Shown here: piece after piece, positions 24,383 to 32,779 of the stretch | Layout: every line of letters starts with the position of its first letter | How positions within the stretch are numbered: the first letter of the stretch is position 1 | Assembly: GCF_900112345.1 (NCBI RefSeq) | Contig: NZ_FOLB01000001.1 | Location: forward strand, 62,001-126,000 | Length of the DNA: 64,000 nucleotides | Source of the DNA: Nocardioides terrae | GTDB lineage: Bacteria; Actinomycetota; Actinomycetes; Propionibacteriales; Nocardioidaceae | Direction: 5' to 3' | Made by a program: the position numbers and the translations under genes | The notes under the pieces: model-generated | Told to the model about the DNA's origin: nothing | Database searches by the model: none | What the model saw: the letters and a program-made list of their open reading frames with translations, nothing else

Positions 24383-25707
24383 CGTGGGCCGTAGGTCGGC
24401 TGGAGCCCGGGACGGTGGGTCGCCCGGCCCCTCCAGAGCTTGTTGAACTCACGCAGGTAGGCCCGGTAGTAGCCGGGGTCGGTGAACCGCACGACGATCT
24501 CCTCGTTGGCGAAGGAGATGCCGGTCCAGTTCTCCGACCCGGTCCACACCGACTTCGTCGGCTGCCGGTCGAAGGAGCCGTCGACGGTCATCAGCTTGAA
24601 GTGGGAGTAGAACCGCGGCCCGTAGCCGCCGATCCCGTCCTCCAGGGCCGGGTCGCGCTCCGCGAACAGCCAGTCGGCCATCCGCAGCGGGATGCCCGCG
24701 CGCTCGATGATGCCCTTGACCTGGGGGCTGAAGACGCTGCCGATGACCATGACGTCGCAGCCGCCGTGCTTGAGCCGGGCCATCTCGTTGGCCAGGGTGA
24801 CGCCCCGCGGGCCGTACATGGCGTACTCCATCACGCGGACCACCGTGCGACCGTCGGGTGTGCCGTAGCCGTGCTGGGTCTTGCAGCCCACCGCCCGCAT
24901 CCGGCGCACGACGGCGTCCTGCGACGCCGCGCGAGCGGCGGTCTGCTGGGCGGCGCTGGTCGAGGTCCGCTGCAGCCACACCGAGTAGGGGCTGGCCACG
25001 TGGTTCTGCGCGACGGTGACGACGCGGCTGCCGCGCTGCCGCTGGAACTTCATCTGGTTGAAGAAGCCGACCCAGGTCGCGAACACCTTCGGGTCGTAGG
25101 CGATCGCCCAGGAGTCGTTCCATTGGCGGTAGACCGCCTTGGACGTCAGGTTGCCGGAGCTGCCCAGGATCAGGTCGCGGGTGCCTCCGCTGCGCGTGAA
25201 GCTGAACACCTTGGCGTGCTGGTTGCCGCCGTCGCCGGGGGCGCGGCACCGGCCGGGGCAGGTCACCACGAAGTTGTTCTTGCGCGGGTTGTGCCCGAGC
25301 CGTCGCTGCAGCGAGTAGACCAGACCGGAGGCGGTGTGCTGGTTGACGATGACCTGCACGCGCGCGCCGCGGCCGCGCGCGCGGCGCAGCGCGGCGATGA
25401 TCTCGCCCCTGTCCAGGGAGTACGTCGTCAGGCGGATCGTCTCGCCGCGAGGCGTGTGGTTGATCGCCCGCACGACCCGGTTGAGGATCGCCCGCGACCG
25501 CTTGCGCCCCGGCTCGTTGAAGATCGGCCGCAGCGGCGGCTTCCAGCCCGGCAGCGGAGGCAGCAGCACGGGTGCCGCCGCCTCGGCCGCGTCCGACGCG
25601 GCCGGCCCCCCGGCCGGCGTCCCGACGACGTCGACCGTCGTCGCGGCCAGCGTGGCCGCCACCGTCATCACGCCGGCGACCAGTGCCCGTCGCATCCTGT
25701 CCCCCAT
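24379..25707 (-). CDS. Secreted phospholipase D-like protein (paralogue 1)
   Basis: This 442-residue protein has a signal peptide (MRRALVAGVMTVAATLAATT) and two HKD-like half sites. One is NQHAKVFSF with GSSGNLTSKA, and the other is FYSHFKLMTVDG with [13 protein letters not shown]-fold proteins hydrolyse phosphodiester bonds of lipids or nucleic acids; the substrate here is unknown. A CPGRC motif precedes the first site and may form a disulfide outside the cell. The in-frame ATG at 25695 is an alternative start, because MRRALV is the natural beginning of the signal peptide and has a GGGGGA upstream. The downstream neighbour on the same strand is proA, beyond a tandem repeat. A close paralogue lies directly upstream. 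Confidence 0.85.
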   Translation of the reverse strand: MGDRMRRALVAGVMTVAATLAATTVDVVGTPAGGPAASDAAEAAAPVLLPPLPGWKPPLRPIFNEPGRKRSRAILNRVVRAINHTPRGETIRLTTYSLDRGEIIAALRRARGRGARVQVIVNQHTASGLVYSLQRRLGHNPRKNNFVVTCPGRCRAPGDGGNQHAKVFSFTRSGGTRDLILGSSGNLTSKAVYRQWNDSWAIAYDPKVFATWVGFFNQMKFQRQRGSRVVTVAQNHVASPYSVWLQRTSTSAAQQTAARAASQDAVVRRMRAVGCKTQHGYGTPDGRTVVRVMEYAMYGPRGVTLANEMARLKHGGCDVMVIGSVFSPQVKGIIERAGIPLRMADWLFAERDPALEDGIGGYGPRFYSHFKLMTVDGSFDRQPTKSVWTGSENWTGISFANEEIVVRFTDPGYYRAYLREFNKLWRGRATHRPGLQPTYGPR

Positions 25708-25767
25708 GTCCTGCTGTCCAGCCTGTTCGTCGTGCCTGGTGCTGCCTTGTCCTGCCGGGTCGTTCGC

Positions 25768-27132
25768 TCAGTCGCGGTCGGCCACGCGATGGTTGCCGGC
25801 GGCCCACTGCTGCGGGGTCACCAGCGGCTGGATGCCCATCTTGTGGGTCGCCTTGCCGTCCCACATGGAGTTCCACTTGTCGACGTAGGCACGGTAGTCC
25901 GAGGCGTCGTTGAGCGTCAGGACGACCTCCTCGTTGGTGAAGGAGAGCGAGTCCCAGTTCTCCGAGCCGGTCCAGACGCTCTTGGTCGGGTGGCCGGCGT
26001 AGGTGCCGTTGATCGCGAAGAACTTCAGGTGCGAGTAGAAGCGCGGGCCCCAGCCGGAGATGCCGTCCTCCTGGGCTGCGTCGCGGTCGGCGAACTCCCA
26101 GTCGCCGCTGCGCAGCGGGATCTTCGCGCGCTCCATCATCTTGTAGGTGTGGCCGCCCGGCACGCTCATGATGATCCTGATGTCACAGCCCTGCTGCTTC
26201 TTCTTCACGAGCGCCTTGGCGAGCCCCTCGCCCCGGGCACCGAACATGCCGTAGATGGCGATCCGGATCACCGTGTGACCCTTCGCGCCGAACGGCGGGG
26301 TCGAGACGCAGGAGACCTGCTGGATGCGGCGCCAGGCCGGGTCGGCCTTGGGGCGGTAGCGGCCGAGGGTGGTCTGCGACGTTGTCGCCTGGCCGCCCTG
26401 CGAGGCGAGCGCGCGCTGGAAGTCGTAGGTGTAGGGGCCCGAGGTGTAGCTCAGCCGGCGCGCGGTGGTGCGCTTCTGGTGGGCCATCTGGTCGAACATG
26501 ACGCCCCAGGCGTCGTAGAGCGCCTTGTCGCCGGCGACGCCGTAGCTGTCGTTCCACTGGCGGTAGACGCCCTTGGACGTGAGGTTGCCCGAGCCGGTGA
26601 TGACGAGGTAGCTCGCGGCACCGGTCTGGCTGAACGTGTAGACCTTGGAGTGCATGTTGCCGCTGCTGCCCTTCTTGCGGCAGCGGCCGTTGCACGCCAC
26701 GACGAAGTTGCGCTTGTTGGGGTTCTTGCCGAGCTTGCGCTGCAGGGCCGCCACGCCGCCGGACATCACCGACTTGTTGACGATGACCTGCTCGTGCACG
26801 CCGCGCTTGTGCGCCATGTTGAGCGCGTGGAGGATGTCGCCGCGGTCGAACGAGTAGACGGCGATCCGGATCAGCGAACCACGGCGGGTGTGGTTGATCG
26901 CCTTCACCAGCCGGTTGACGATGGCCTCCTGCGCGGCCGGCCTACCCAGCGGGTCGTTGAAGACCGGGCCGAGCTTCGGGTGCCAGCTGGAGGACGGCGG
27001 CGTCGCGGCGGCGGCCGCGAGCGGCCGCGGTCCTGAGACCTCGACGGCTTGGGGCGCGAGCACCACCATCACCCCGAGAGCGAGCCCGAACACCACTGCG
27101 ATGGGAGACCGTCGCACCCTTGCACCCCACAT
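25768..27132 (-). CDS. Secreted phospholipase D-like protein (paralogue 2)
   Basis: This 454-residue protein parallels its neighbour: N-terminal signal/anchor ([19 protein letters not shown]), [20 protein letters not shown], a CNGRC motif, first catalytic half [10 protein letters not shown] with [17 protein letters not shown], and second half [12 protein letters not shown] with [12 protein letters not shown]. Shared blocks such as VYRQWNDS and [10 protein letters not shown] show that the two genes arose by duplication. The ATG at 27132 is preceded by GACGGAA; a GTG 9 bases upstream is an alternative, and the longest frame starts in non-coding DNA. The two copies are 60 bases apart and may form one transcript. 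Confidence 0.85.
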   Translation of the reverse strand: MWGARVRRSPIAVVFGLALGVMVVLAPQAVEVSGPRPLAAAAATPPSSSWHPKLGPVFNDPLGRPAAQEAIVNRLVKAINHTRRGSLIRIAVYSFDRGDILHALNMAHKRGVHEQVIVNKSVMSGGVAALQRKLGKNPNKRNFVVACNGRCRKKGSSGNMHSKVYTFSQTGAASYLVITGSGNLTSKGVYRQWNDSYGVAGDKALYDAWGVMFDQMAHQKRTTARRLSYTSGPYTYDFQRALASQGGQATTSQTTLGRYRPKADPAWRRIQQVSCVSTPPFGAKGHTVIRIAIYGMFGARGEGLAKALVKKKQQGCDIRIIMSVPGGHTYKMMERAKIPLRSGDWEFADRDAAQEDGISGWGPRFYSHLKFFAINGTYAGHPTKSVWTGSENWDSLSFTNEEVVLTLNDASDYRAYVDKWNSMWDGKATHKMGIQPLVTPQQWAAGNHRVADRD

Positions 27133-27273
27133 TTCCGTCACGCCCGTACGCCGGGCAGAACACAGCTTTTCGATCGTAGGTCCTGCCTCCGACACCCCGC
27201 CGAGGCGCGCCGTCGGCCCACACAGTCACATGCCGTGTGGCCGCCCGTCAAAGCAAAGAGCCCCTCCGACGCG

Positions 27274-27307
27274 ACGAGCCCCGGGCCGACATCGGCCCGG
27301 GGCTCGT
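27274..27307. terminator. Strong hairpin terminator after etfA
   Basis: A perfect 16-bp inverted repeat, ACGAGCCCCGGGCCGA with TCGGCCCGGGGCTCGT, around a 2-base centre lies 16 bases after the etfA stop. On the minus strand it is followed by CTCTTTGCTTTG. It separates etfBA from the phospholipase-like genes' upstream region. Confidence 0.75.
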
Positions 27308-27323
27308 GGGGAGCTGGATCGGA

Positions 27324-28304
27324 TCAGCCCTTGCGCTGCTTGATCGCCTCGGTCAGGGCCGGGAGGACCGTGTGGAGGTCGCCGACGACGCCGAAGTCGA
27401 CCAGCTCGAAGATGGGCGCCTCCTCGTCCTTGTTGACGGCCACGATCGTCTTGGAGGTCTGCATGCCGGCGCGGTGCTGGATCGCACCGGAGATGCCGTT
27501 GGCGACGTAGAGCTGCGGCGAGACCGTCTTGCCGGTCTGGCCGACCTGGAAGCTGTGCGGCTTCCAGCCGGAGTCGACGGCGGCGCGCGACGCGCCGACG
27601 GCCGCACCGAGCTCGTCGGCCAGCGCCTCGACGGCGGAGAAGTCGCCGCCGGTGCCGCGTCCGCCCGAGACGATGATCGCGGCCTCGGTCAGCTCGGGGC
27701 GGCCGGTGGCCTGCCGCGGCTGGGTCGCCACGATCTGGGCGGTCTTCGCGGCGTCGGAGACCGTCACCGCGAACTCCTCGACCGTGCCGGCGCCGTCGGC
27801 CTGCTCGGGAGCGGCCGAGTTCGGCTTGACCGTGATGATCGGCGTGCCCTTGGTGACCTTGCCGGTCAGCGTGTAGTTACCGGCGAAGACCGACTGGGTG
27901 GCCACGGCTCCCCCATCGTCGGCCGCGGCGATGTCCACCGCGTCGGTGATCAGCCCGGAGTCGAGCTTGACCGCGAGCCGGGCGGCGATCTCCTTCGTCT
28001 CGGCACCCGACGGGATCAGGATCGCGGCCAGGCCCCCAGAGTCGGCGGAGACCTTCTCGGCGAGCTGCTGCAGCGCCTCGGCCTTCGGGGCGACCAGGTA
28101 GCCCTTGATCTGCGCGTCGTCGATGACGTAGACCTTCTCGGCGCCGTACTTCTTGACCGACTCGGCCACGCCTGCGGCGTCACCGGAGCCGCCGATGAAG
28201 ACGGCCGACGGGGTGCCGAGCCGCTTGGCGAGCGTGAGCAGCTCGAAGGTGGGCTTCTTGACGACGCCGTTCTGGAAGTCGACCAGGACGAGAACTTCAG
28301 ACAT
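27324..28304 (-). CDS. etfA: Electron transfer flavoprotein subunit alpha
   Basis: This 326-residue FAD-binding subunit accepts electrons from acyl-CoA dehydrogenases. The C-terminal FAD domain signature is visible in [32 protein letters not shown] and [20 protein letters not shown]. The start has AGGAG 6 bases upstream. It follows etfB after 30 bases in the usual etfB-etfA order. It may support the acyl-CoA metabolism encoded elsewhere in the window (enoyl-CoA hydratase, thiolase, Ccr). Confidence 0.97.
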   Translation of the reverse strand: MSEVLVLVDFQNGVVKKPTFELLTLAKRLGTPSAVFIGGSGDAAGVAESVKKYGAEKVYVIDDAQIKGYLVAPKAEALQQLAEKVSADSGGLAAILIPSGAETKEIAARLAVKLDSGLITDAVDIAAADDGGAVATQSVFAGNYTLTGKVTKGTPIITVKPNSAAPEQADGAGTVEEFAVTVSDAAKTAQIVATQPRQATGRPELTEAAIIVSGGRGTGGDFSAVEALADELGAAVGASRAAVDSGWKPHSFQVGQTGKTVSPQLYVANGISGAIQHRAGMQTSKTIVAVNKDEEAPIFELVDFGVVGDLHTVLPALTEAIKQRKG

Positions 28305-28334
28305 GTCTATCTCCTCTTGTGCGTCCGGCCGGGC

Positions 28335-29135
28335 TCAGATGAACTTCTTCGAGGCGAGGAAGTCGCCGAGCGCCTGTGCGCCCGAGCCGTCCTCGTCCTT
28401 GACGATCTCACCGGCGGTGCGCGGCGGGCGTGCGGTGGCGTCCTCGACGGCGGTGTACGCCGCCTCGAGACCGACCTGGCCGGCGTCGACGCCGATGTCG
28501 GAGAGCGACAGCGTCTCGAGCGGCTTCTTCTTCGCCGCCATGATGCCCTTGAAGGACGGGTAGCGGGCCTCGCCGGACTGGTCGGTCACGGAGAGGACCA
28601 GCGGCATCGTGGCGCCGACCACCTCGGTCGCGGCGTCGGTGTCGCGCTTGATCCGGACCTGGTCGCCCTGGGTCTCCACGACCGAGGCGAGCGTGACCTG
28701 CGGCAGGTTGAGCCGCTCGGCGAGCATGACCGGGACGACCGAGCCGGAGGCGTCGGTCGAGGCCATGCCGGTGATCACCAGGTCGACCGGCTTCTCGGCG
28801 CCGAGCTTCTCGATCGCCTTGGCGAGGACCAGCGAGGTGCCGAGGTAGTCGGAGCCGGCGATGGCGTCGTCGACGACGTGGACGCCCTTGTCGGCACCCA
28901 TCTGCAGCGCCTTGCGGACGGCGTCGAGGGCCTTCTCGGGGCCGACCGTCAGCGCGGTCACCTCGATCTCGTCGTCGGGACGCTTCTCCTTCAGCTGCAG
29001 CGCCTGCTCGACGGCGTACTCGTCGAGCTCGGAGAGCAGGCCGTCGATCTCGACGCGGTCGACGGTGAAGTCCTGCTCGAACCGCCGGTCCGCGGTCGCG
29101 TCGGGGACGTACTTCACGAGGACAACAATGTTCAT
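28335..29135 (-). CDS. etfB: Electron transfer flavoprotein subunit beta
   Basis: This 266-residue AMP-binding subunit begins MNIVVLVKYVPDATADRRF, with the family features ELDEYAVEQALQLKE, VVDLVITGMASTDA-type loop and a C-terminal KKKPLETLSL segment. The start was set at MNIVVLVKY, as in homologues; the extra 11 residues upstream are not conserved. A 164-base intergenic region upstream carries an inverted repeat overlapping a plausible promoter. Shine-Dalgarno signal is weak. Confidence 0.96.
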   Translation of the reverse strand: MNIVVLVKYVPDATADRRFEQDFTVDRVEIDGLLSELDEYAVEQALQLKEKRPDDEIEVTALTVGPEKALDAVRKALQMGADKGVHVVDDAIAGSDYLGTSLVLAKAIEKLGAEKPVDLVITGMASTDASGSVVPVMLAERLNLPQVTLASVVETQGDQVRIKRDTDAATEVVGATMPLVLSVTDQSGEARYPSFKGIMAAKKKPLETLSLSDIGVDAGQVGLEAAYTAVEDATARPPRTAGEIVKDEDGSGAQALGDFLASKKFI

Positions 29136-29238
29136 GGTGGTGCGGCCGGAACGGCCCCTCCTGTGCAATGAGGTCTGTGCCCCTCGGGGCAGCGGGACGT
29201 GCGTGTGCCGGTGGGCCGGCAGCGCGCACTTGGCAGTC

Positions 29239-29270
29239 AGGTTACCGCCGGGTCATTTGCCGCGGTAACC
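29239..29270 (-). promoter_or_regulatory. Inverted repeat over predicted etfBA promoter
   Basis: GGTTACCGC (29240-29248) and GCGGTAACC (29262-29270) are a perfect 9-bp inverted repeat with 13 bases between. On the minus strand the inner arm runs into TAACCT, a good -10 hexamer at 29239-29244, and the outer arm covers the expected -35. A dimeric repressor bound here would block etfBA transcription. The regulator is not identified. Confidence 0.5.
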
Positions 29271-29299
29271 GCAGATCACGTTGAGAATGTCACAGCGCA

Positions 29300-29710
29300 T
29301 CAGCGCGTCGGGTCCGGTTCCGACGGGCGGATGACCCGCTCGAGGACCCGGCCGCCGATCAGCCAGACCAGGGCGCCGATGCCCCAGTTGAAGAGCGCGT
29401 TCTTGGTCTGGGCGTTCTCCGAGGTCCACTGCTTGATGCCGTCGTTGCGGTCGAAGACCCCGAGGTCGAGGCGGTCGGCGAGATCGAGGACGAACGTGAC
29501 GAGGGCGTTGCCGGTGTTGGCGTCGAAAGCGATGAAGAGCGCCCCGAGGGCGAGCACCAGGGCCGCCAGCGAGCAGAGCACCCAGACCACCTGGGCGAGA
29601 CCGCTGCGGAAGCGGCGGACCGCGCGGCCGCGCCGCCGCGTGCGGGTCGGTGTCTCCACGGAGCCCTGGGTCGGGTCGGTCGGCTCGGCAGGGTCGGCCA
29701 CGGGACTCAC
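29300..29710 (-). CDS. Small two-helix membrane protein
   Basis: This 136-residue protein has a Pro/Thr/Arg-rich N-terminus, one clear membrane segment (AQVVWVLCSLAALVLALGALFIAF), a loop with LDLADRLDLGVFD and NAQTKNALFNWGIGALVWLIGG forming a second segment, and a charged tail. Start is GTG 29710, which overlaps the stop of the enoyl-CoA hydratase gene by 4 bases. A GTG three codons later is also possible. Similar proteins are found in other Nocardioidaceae as hypothetical membrane proteins; I cannot assign a function. Confidence 0.7.
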   Translation of the reverse strand: MSPVADPAEPTDPTQGSVETPTRTRRRGRAVRRFRSGLAQVVWVLCSLAALVLALGALFIAFDANTGNALVTFVLDLADRLDLGVFDRNDGIKQWTSENAQTKNALFNWGIGALVWLIGGRVLERVIRPSEPDPTR

Positions 29711-30483
29711 CGACCCGTGAAGGCGGCCTTGCCGGGGCCGTTCTCGACGAAGGACGCCATACCGGTGCGAGCGTCCTCGGTCCCGAAGACCGCGGCGAAC
29801 CTGACCTGCTCGATCTCCAGGCCCGTGGCCAGGTCGACGCCGAGCCCCTGGTCGATCGCCTCCTTCGCGGCGCGGATGGCGTACGACGCCGCGCCGGTGA
29901 ACTGCCGGGCCCAGGCGACCGCCTCGGTGTAGACGTCGGCCGACGGCACGACCCGGTCGACCAGGCCGATGGCGAGCGCCTCGTCGGCCTTCACGAAGCG
30001 GCCGGTGAAGATGAGGTCCTTGGCCTTGCTCGGGCCGACCAGCCGGGCGAGCCGCTGCGTGCCGCCGGCTCCGGGGATGAGGCCGAGCAGCACCTCGGGC
30101 TGACCGAGCGTGGCGTCCTCCGCGGCGATCCGCAGGTCGGCGGCCAGGGCCAGCTCGCAGCCGCCGCCGAGCGCATAGCCGGTCACCGCGGCGACGACCG
30201 GCTTCGGGATGCGGGCCACGGCGGTGACGGCGGCCTGGACGGAGTCGCGACGGGCGACCATGTCGGCGAACGAGAGGTCGGCCATCTCCTTGACGTCGTT
30301 GCCGGCGGCGAAGAGCCGCTCGCCGCCGTACAGCACGACGGCCTTGACGTCGTCGCGGCCGGCGGCCTCCTCGGCGACCGTGCGCAGCTCGGCCTGGACC
30401 TGGAAGCTGATCGCGTTCATCTTCGGCCGGTCCAGCCGGATCGTGCCGACGCCGTCCTCGACCTCGAGGCGGACGAACTCCAT
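29707..30483 (-). CDS. Enoyl-CoA hydratase/isomerase family protein
   Basis: This 258-residue crotonase-fold protein has an oxyanion-hole region AAGNDVKEMADL, the GYALGGGCELALAADLRIA signature and the second active-site region GLIPGAGGTQRLARLVG, in which the E of a typical hydratase (PEV / LIPGAGG) is retained. It probably hydrates trans-2-enoyl-CoA in beta-oxidation. ATG 30483 begins MEFVRLEVEDGVG and has a purine-rich GGTCAGGG just upstream; the frame further upstream crosses the glgX promoter region and is not coding. It is coupled to the membrane-protein gene that follows. Confidence 0.92.
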   Translation of the reverse strand: MEFVRLEVEDGVGTIRLDRPKMNAISFQVQAELRTVAEEAAGRDDVKAVVLYGGERLFAAGNDVKEMADLSFADMVARRDSVQAAVTAVARIPKPVVAAVTGYALGGGCELALAADLRIAAEDATLGQPEVLLGLIPGAGGTQRLARLVGPSKAKDLIFTGRFVKADEALAIGLVDRVVPSADVYTEAVAWARQFTGAASYAIRAAKEAIDQGLGVDLATGLEIEQVRFAAVFGTEDARTGMASFVENGPGKAAFTGR

Positions 30484-30604
30484 CCCTGACCACCCTTTCC
30501 CGGGCCCTCTCCTGGGCCCCACGTCGTCGCCCCCGCTCCCCGAGCGGGTGGCCTGCCCGACCCTAGCGCCAACGTCGAAGGACCCGTTCCGCCATGATGG
30601 GGGG

Positions 30605-32770
30605 ATGGTTCGGTGGACCCGGTTGGGAGAGACGGCGAGTGTGTGGCCGGGGCGCAACTGGCCCCTCGGTGCGACGTGGACGCGTGCCAGCACCAACTTC
30701 GCCGTCTACGCGCCGAACGCCACGGCGATGTGGCTGTGCCTCTTCGACGAGGACCCCGACGGGCAGGAGCGGGAGACGCGCCACGAGCTGACGGAGGCCT
30801 CCCTCGGCATCTGGCACGGCGAGCTTCCCGACATCGCACCCGGCACCCGCTACGGCTACCGAGCCGACGGGGCGTGGGACCCGGCGAACGGCCACCGCTT
30901 CAACGTCGACAAGCTGCTCCTCGACCCCTACTCGCTCGCCACCGCCGGCACGATCCGGCACGACCGTGCGCTCTTCGGCTACGACTGGGACCACCCCGAG
31001 GAACGCAGCACGGAGGACTCGGCGCCGGTCACGGCCCGCTCGGTGGTCGTCGACCCCTCCTTCGACTGGGAGGGCGACGCGCCGATGAAGACCCGCTGGC
31101 GCGACACCGTGATCTACGAGCTGCACGTCAAGGGCTTCACCCAGCTGCACGACCGGGTCCCCGAGCACCTGCGCGGGACGTACGCCGGCCTCGGCAGCCC
31201 GGCCGTCGTCGACTACCTGCGCGACCTGGGGGTCACGGCAGTCGAGCTGCTGCCGGTCCACCAGTTCTTCTCCGAGCCCAGCATCCTCGAGCGCGGCCTG
31301 AGCAACTACTGGGGCTACAACTCGATCGCCTACTTCGCCCCCGACGGGGGCTACTCCTCGTCCGGGGACCGCGGCCAGCAGGTCAGCGAGTTCAAGGAGA
31401 TGGTCAAGTCCCTCCACCGCGGCGGGATCGAGGTGATCCTCGACGTCGTCTACAACCACACCGCCGAGGCCGGACCGGCCGGTCCCACACTCTCCTTCCG
31501 CGGGCTCGACGACAAGGGGTTCTACAAGCGGGTGCCCCCGCCCGACGGTCCGCAGGGGTGGCAGTTCGACGACACCTACTGGGACGTCACCGGCTGCGGC
31601 AACACGGTGAACTCCTGGGACAACCTCGCGCTGCGGCTCATCCTCGACTCGCTGCGCTACTGGGTCACCGAGATGCACGTCGACGGCTTCCGCTTCGACC
31701 TGATGCCGGCGCTGGCCCGCACCGGCACCGAGGTCGACTTCCACTGCGCCCTGCTGATCGCGATCGGCCAGGACCCCGTCCTGCGGCACGTGAAGCTGAT
31801 CGCCGAGCCGTGGGACGTCTCGATGGACGGCTACCTCGTCGGCCGGATGCCCCCGCCCTGGGTGGAGTGGAACGACCAGTACCGCGACACCCTGCGCGAC
31901 TTCTGGCTCCGGGGCACGGGCGGTGTGCGCAACGTCGCGACCCGCCTGGCCGGCTCGTCCGACCTCTACGCCGACGACGGCCGGTCGGCGTACAACTCGG
32001 TCAACTTCATCACCTCCCACGACGGCTTCACGTTGCGCGACCTGGTCTCCTACGAGCGCAAGCACAACGAGGCGAACGGCGAGGACAACCGCGACGGGTC
32101 CGACAACAACCGGTCGTGCAACCACGGGGTCGAGGGCGAGACCGACGACGCCCGGATCATCGCCCTGCGGAGGCGGCAGGCCGCCAACCTGATGGTGACG
32201 CTGTGCCTGTCCAACGGCGTGCCGATGATCACCGCGGGCGACGAGCGCGGCCGGACGCAGCGCGGCAACAACAACGCCTACTGCCAGGATAACGAGATCT
32301 CCTGGCTCGACTGGCGCCCCGACGACGCGTGGCTCGACGTCTACGAGACGACCAAGGCGGCGCTGCGGCTGCGGCGCGAGCACACGGCGCTGCGCCAGCG
32401 GCACTGGTTCGAGGGCTCCCCTACCATCCCGGGCGGCCCCAAGGACCTCGCCTGGCTGCACCCGAGCGGCCGGGAGATGACCGAGGCCGACTGGGGCGAC
32501 GCCTCGCTCTCGGGCGTCGGGACCTTCATGTCCGGCGCCCCTCTGCGCGAGCCCGGACCTAGCGGCGAGCAGCTCATCGACAACTCGTTCCTGCTCTGGT
32601 TCAACGCCGCGGACCGGCCGATGGAGATCGCCCTGCCGGCCAACGAGTGGGTGCAGGCCGGCGAGGTGGTGCTCTCCACCGACGAGACGCTCCCCGCGGG
32701 CACCGGCGTGAAGGCCGGCCAGGAGCTCGTCATCGGCCCCCGGACCGTGGTCGTCGTCAGCAGCACCTGA
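30605..32770 (+). CDS. glgX: Glycogen debranching enzyme GlgX
   Basis: This 721-residue isoamylase-type GH13 enzyme removes alpha-1,6 branches from phosphorylase-limited glycogen. It has an N-terminal CBM48 domain (ASTNFAVYAPNATAMWLCLF) and the catalytic regions DVVYNHT, GFRFDLMP (nucleophile D365), IAEPWD (acid/base E401) and FITSHDG. The ATG at 30605 follows a GATGGGGGG purine stretch. The longer frame upstream lies antisense to the hydratase gene. It converges on glgP with a 9-base gap, and the pair forms the degradation arm of the glucan module. Confidence 0.95.
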   Translation: MVRWTRLGETASVWPGRNWPLGATWTRASTNFAVYAPNATAMWLCLFDEDPDGQERETRHELTEASLGIWHGELPDIAPGTRYGYRADGAWDPANGHRFNVDKLLLDPYSLATAGTIRHDRALFGYDWDHPEERSTEDSAPVTARSVVVDPSFDWEGDAPMKTRWRDTVIYELHVKGFTQLHDRVPEHLRGTYAGLGSPAVVDYLRDLGVTAVELLPVHQFFSEPSILERGLSNYWGYNSIAYFAPDGGYSSSGDRGQQVSEFKEMVKSLHRGGIEVILDVVYNHTAEAGPAGPTLSFRGLDDKGFYKRVPPPDGPQGWQFDDTYWDVTGCGNTVNSWDNLALRLILDSLRYWVTEMHVDGFRFDLMPALARTGTEVDFHCALLIAIGQDPVLRHVKLIAEPWDVSMDGYLVGRMPPPWVEWNDQYRDTLRDFWLRGTGGVRNVATRLAGSSDLYADDGRSAYNSVNFITSHDGFTLRDLVSYERKHNEANGEDNRDGSDNNRSCNHGVEGETDDARIIALRRRQAANLMVTLCLSNGVPMITAGDERGRTQRGNNNAYCQDNEISWLDWRPDDAWLDVYETTKAALRLRREHTALRQRHWFEGSPTIPGGPKDLAWLHPSGREMTEADWGDASLSGVGTFMSGAPLREPGPSGEQLIDNSFLLWFNAADRPMEIALPANEWVQAGEVVLSTDETLPAGTGVKAGQELVIGPRTVVVVSST

Positions 32771-32779
32771 CCGGCGCGG

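Noticed and set aside
24286..27036. 916-residue plus-strand frame opposite the phospholipase-like genes
   Set aside because: It is an antisense shadow. The minus-strand genes carry signal peptides and HKD-like motifs, and this frame has none.
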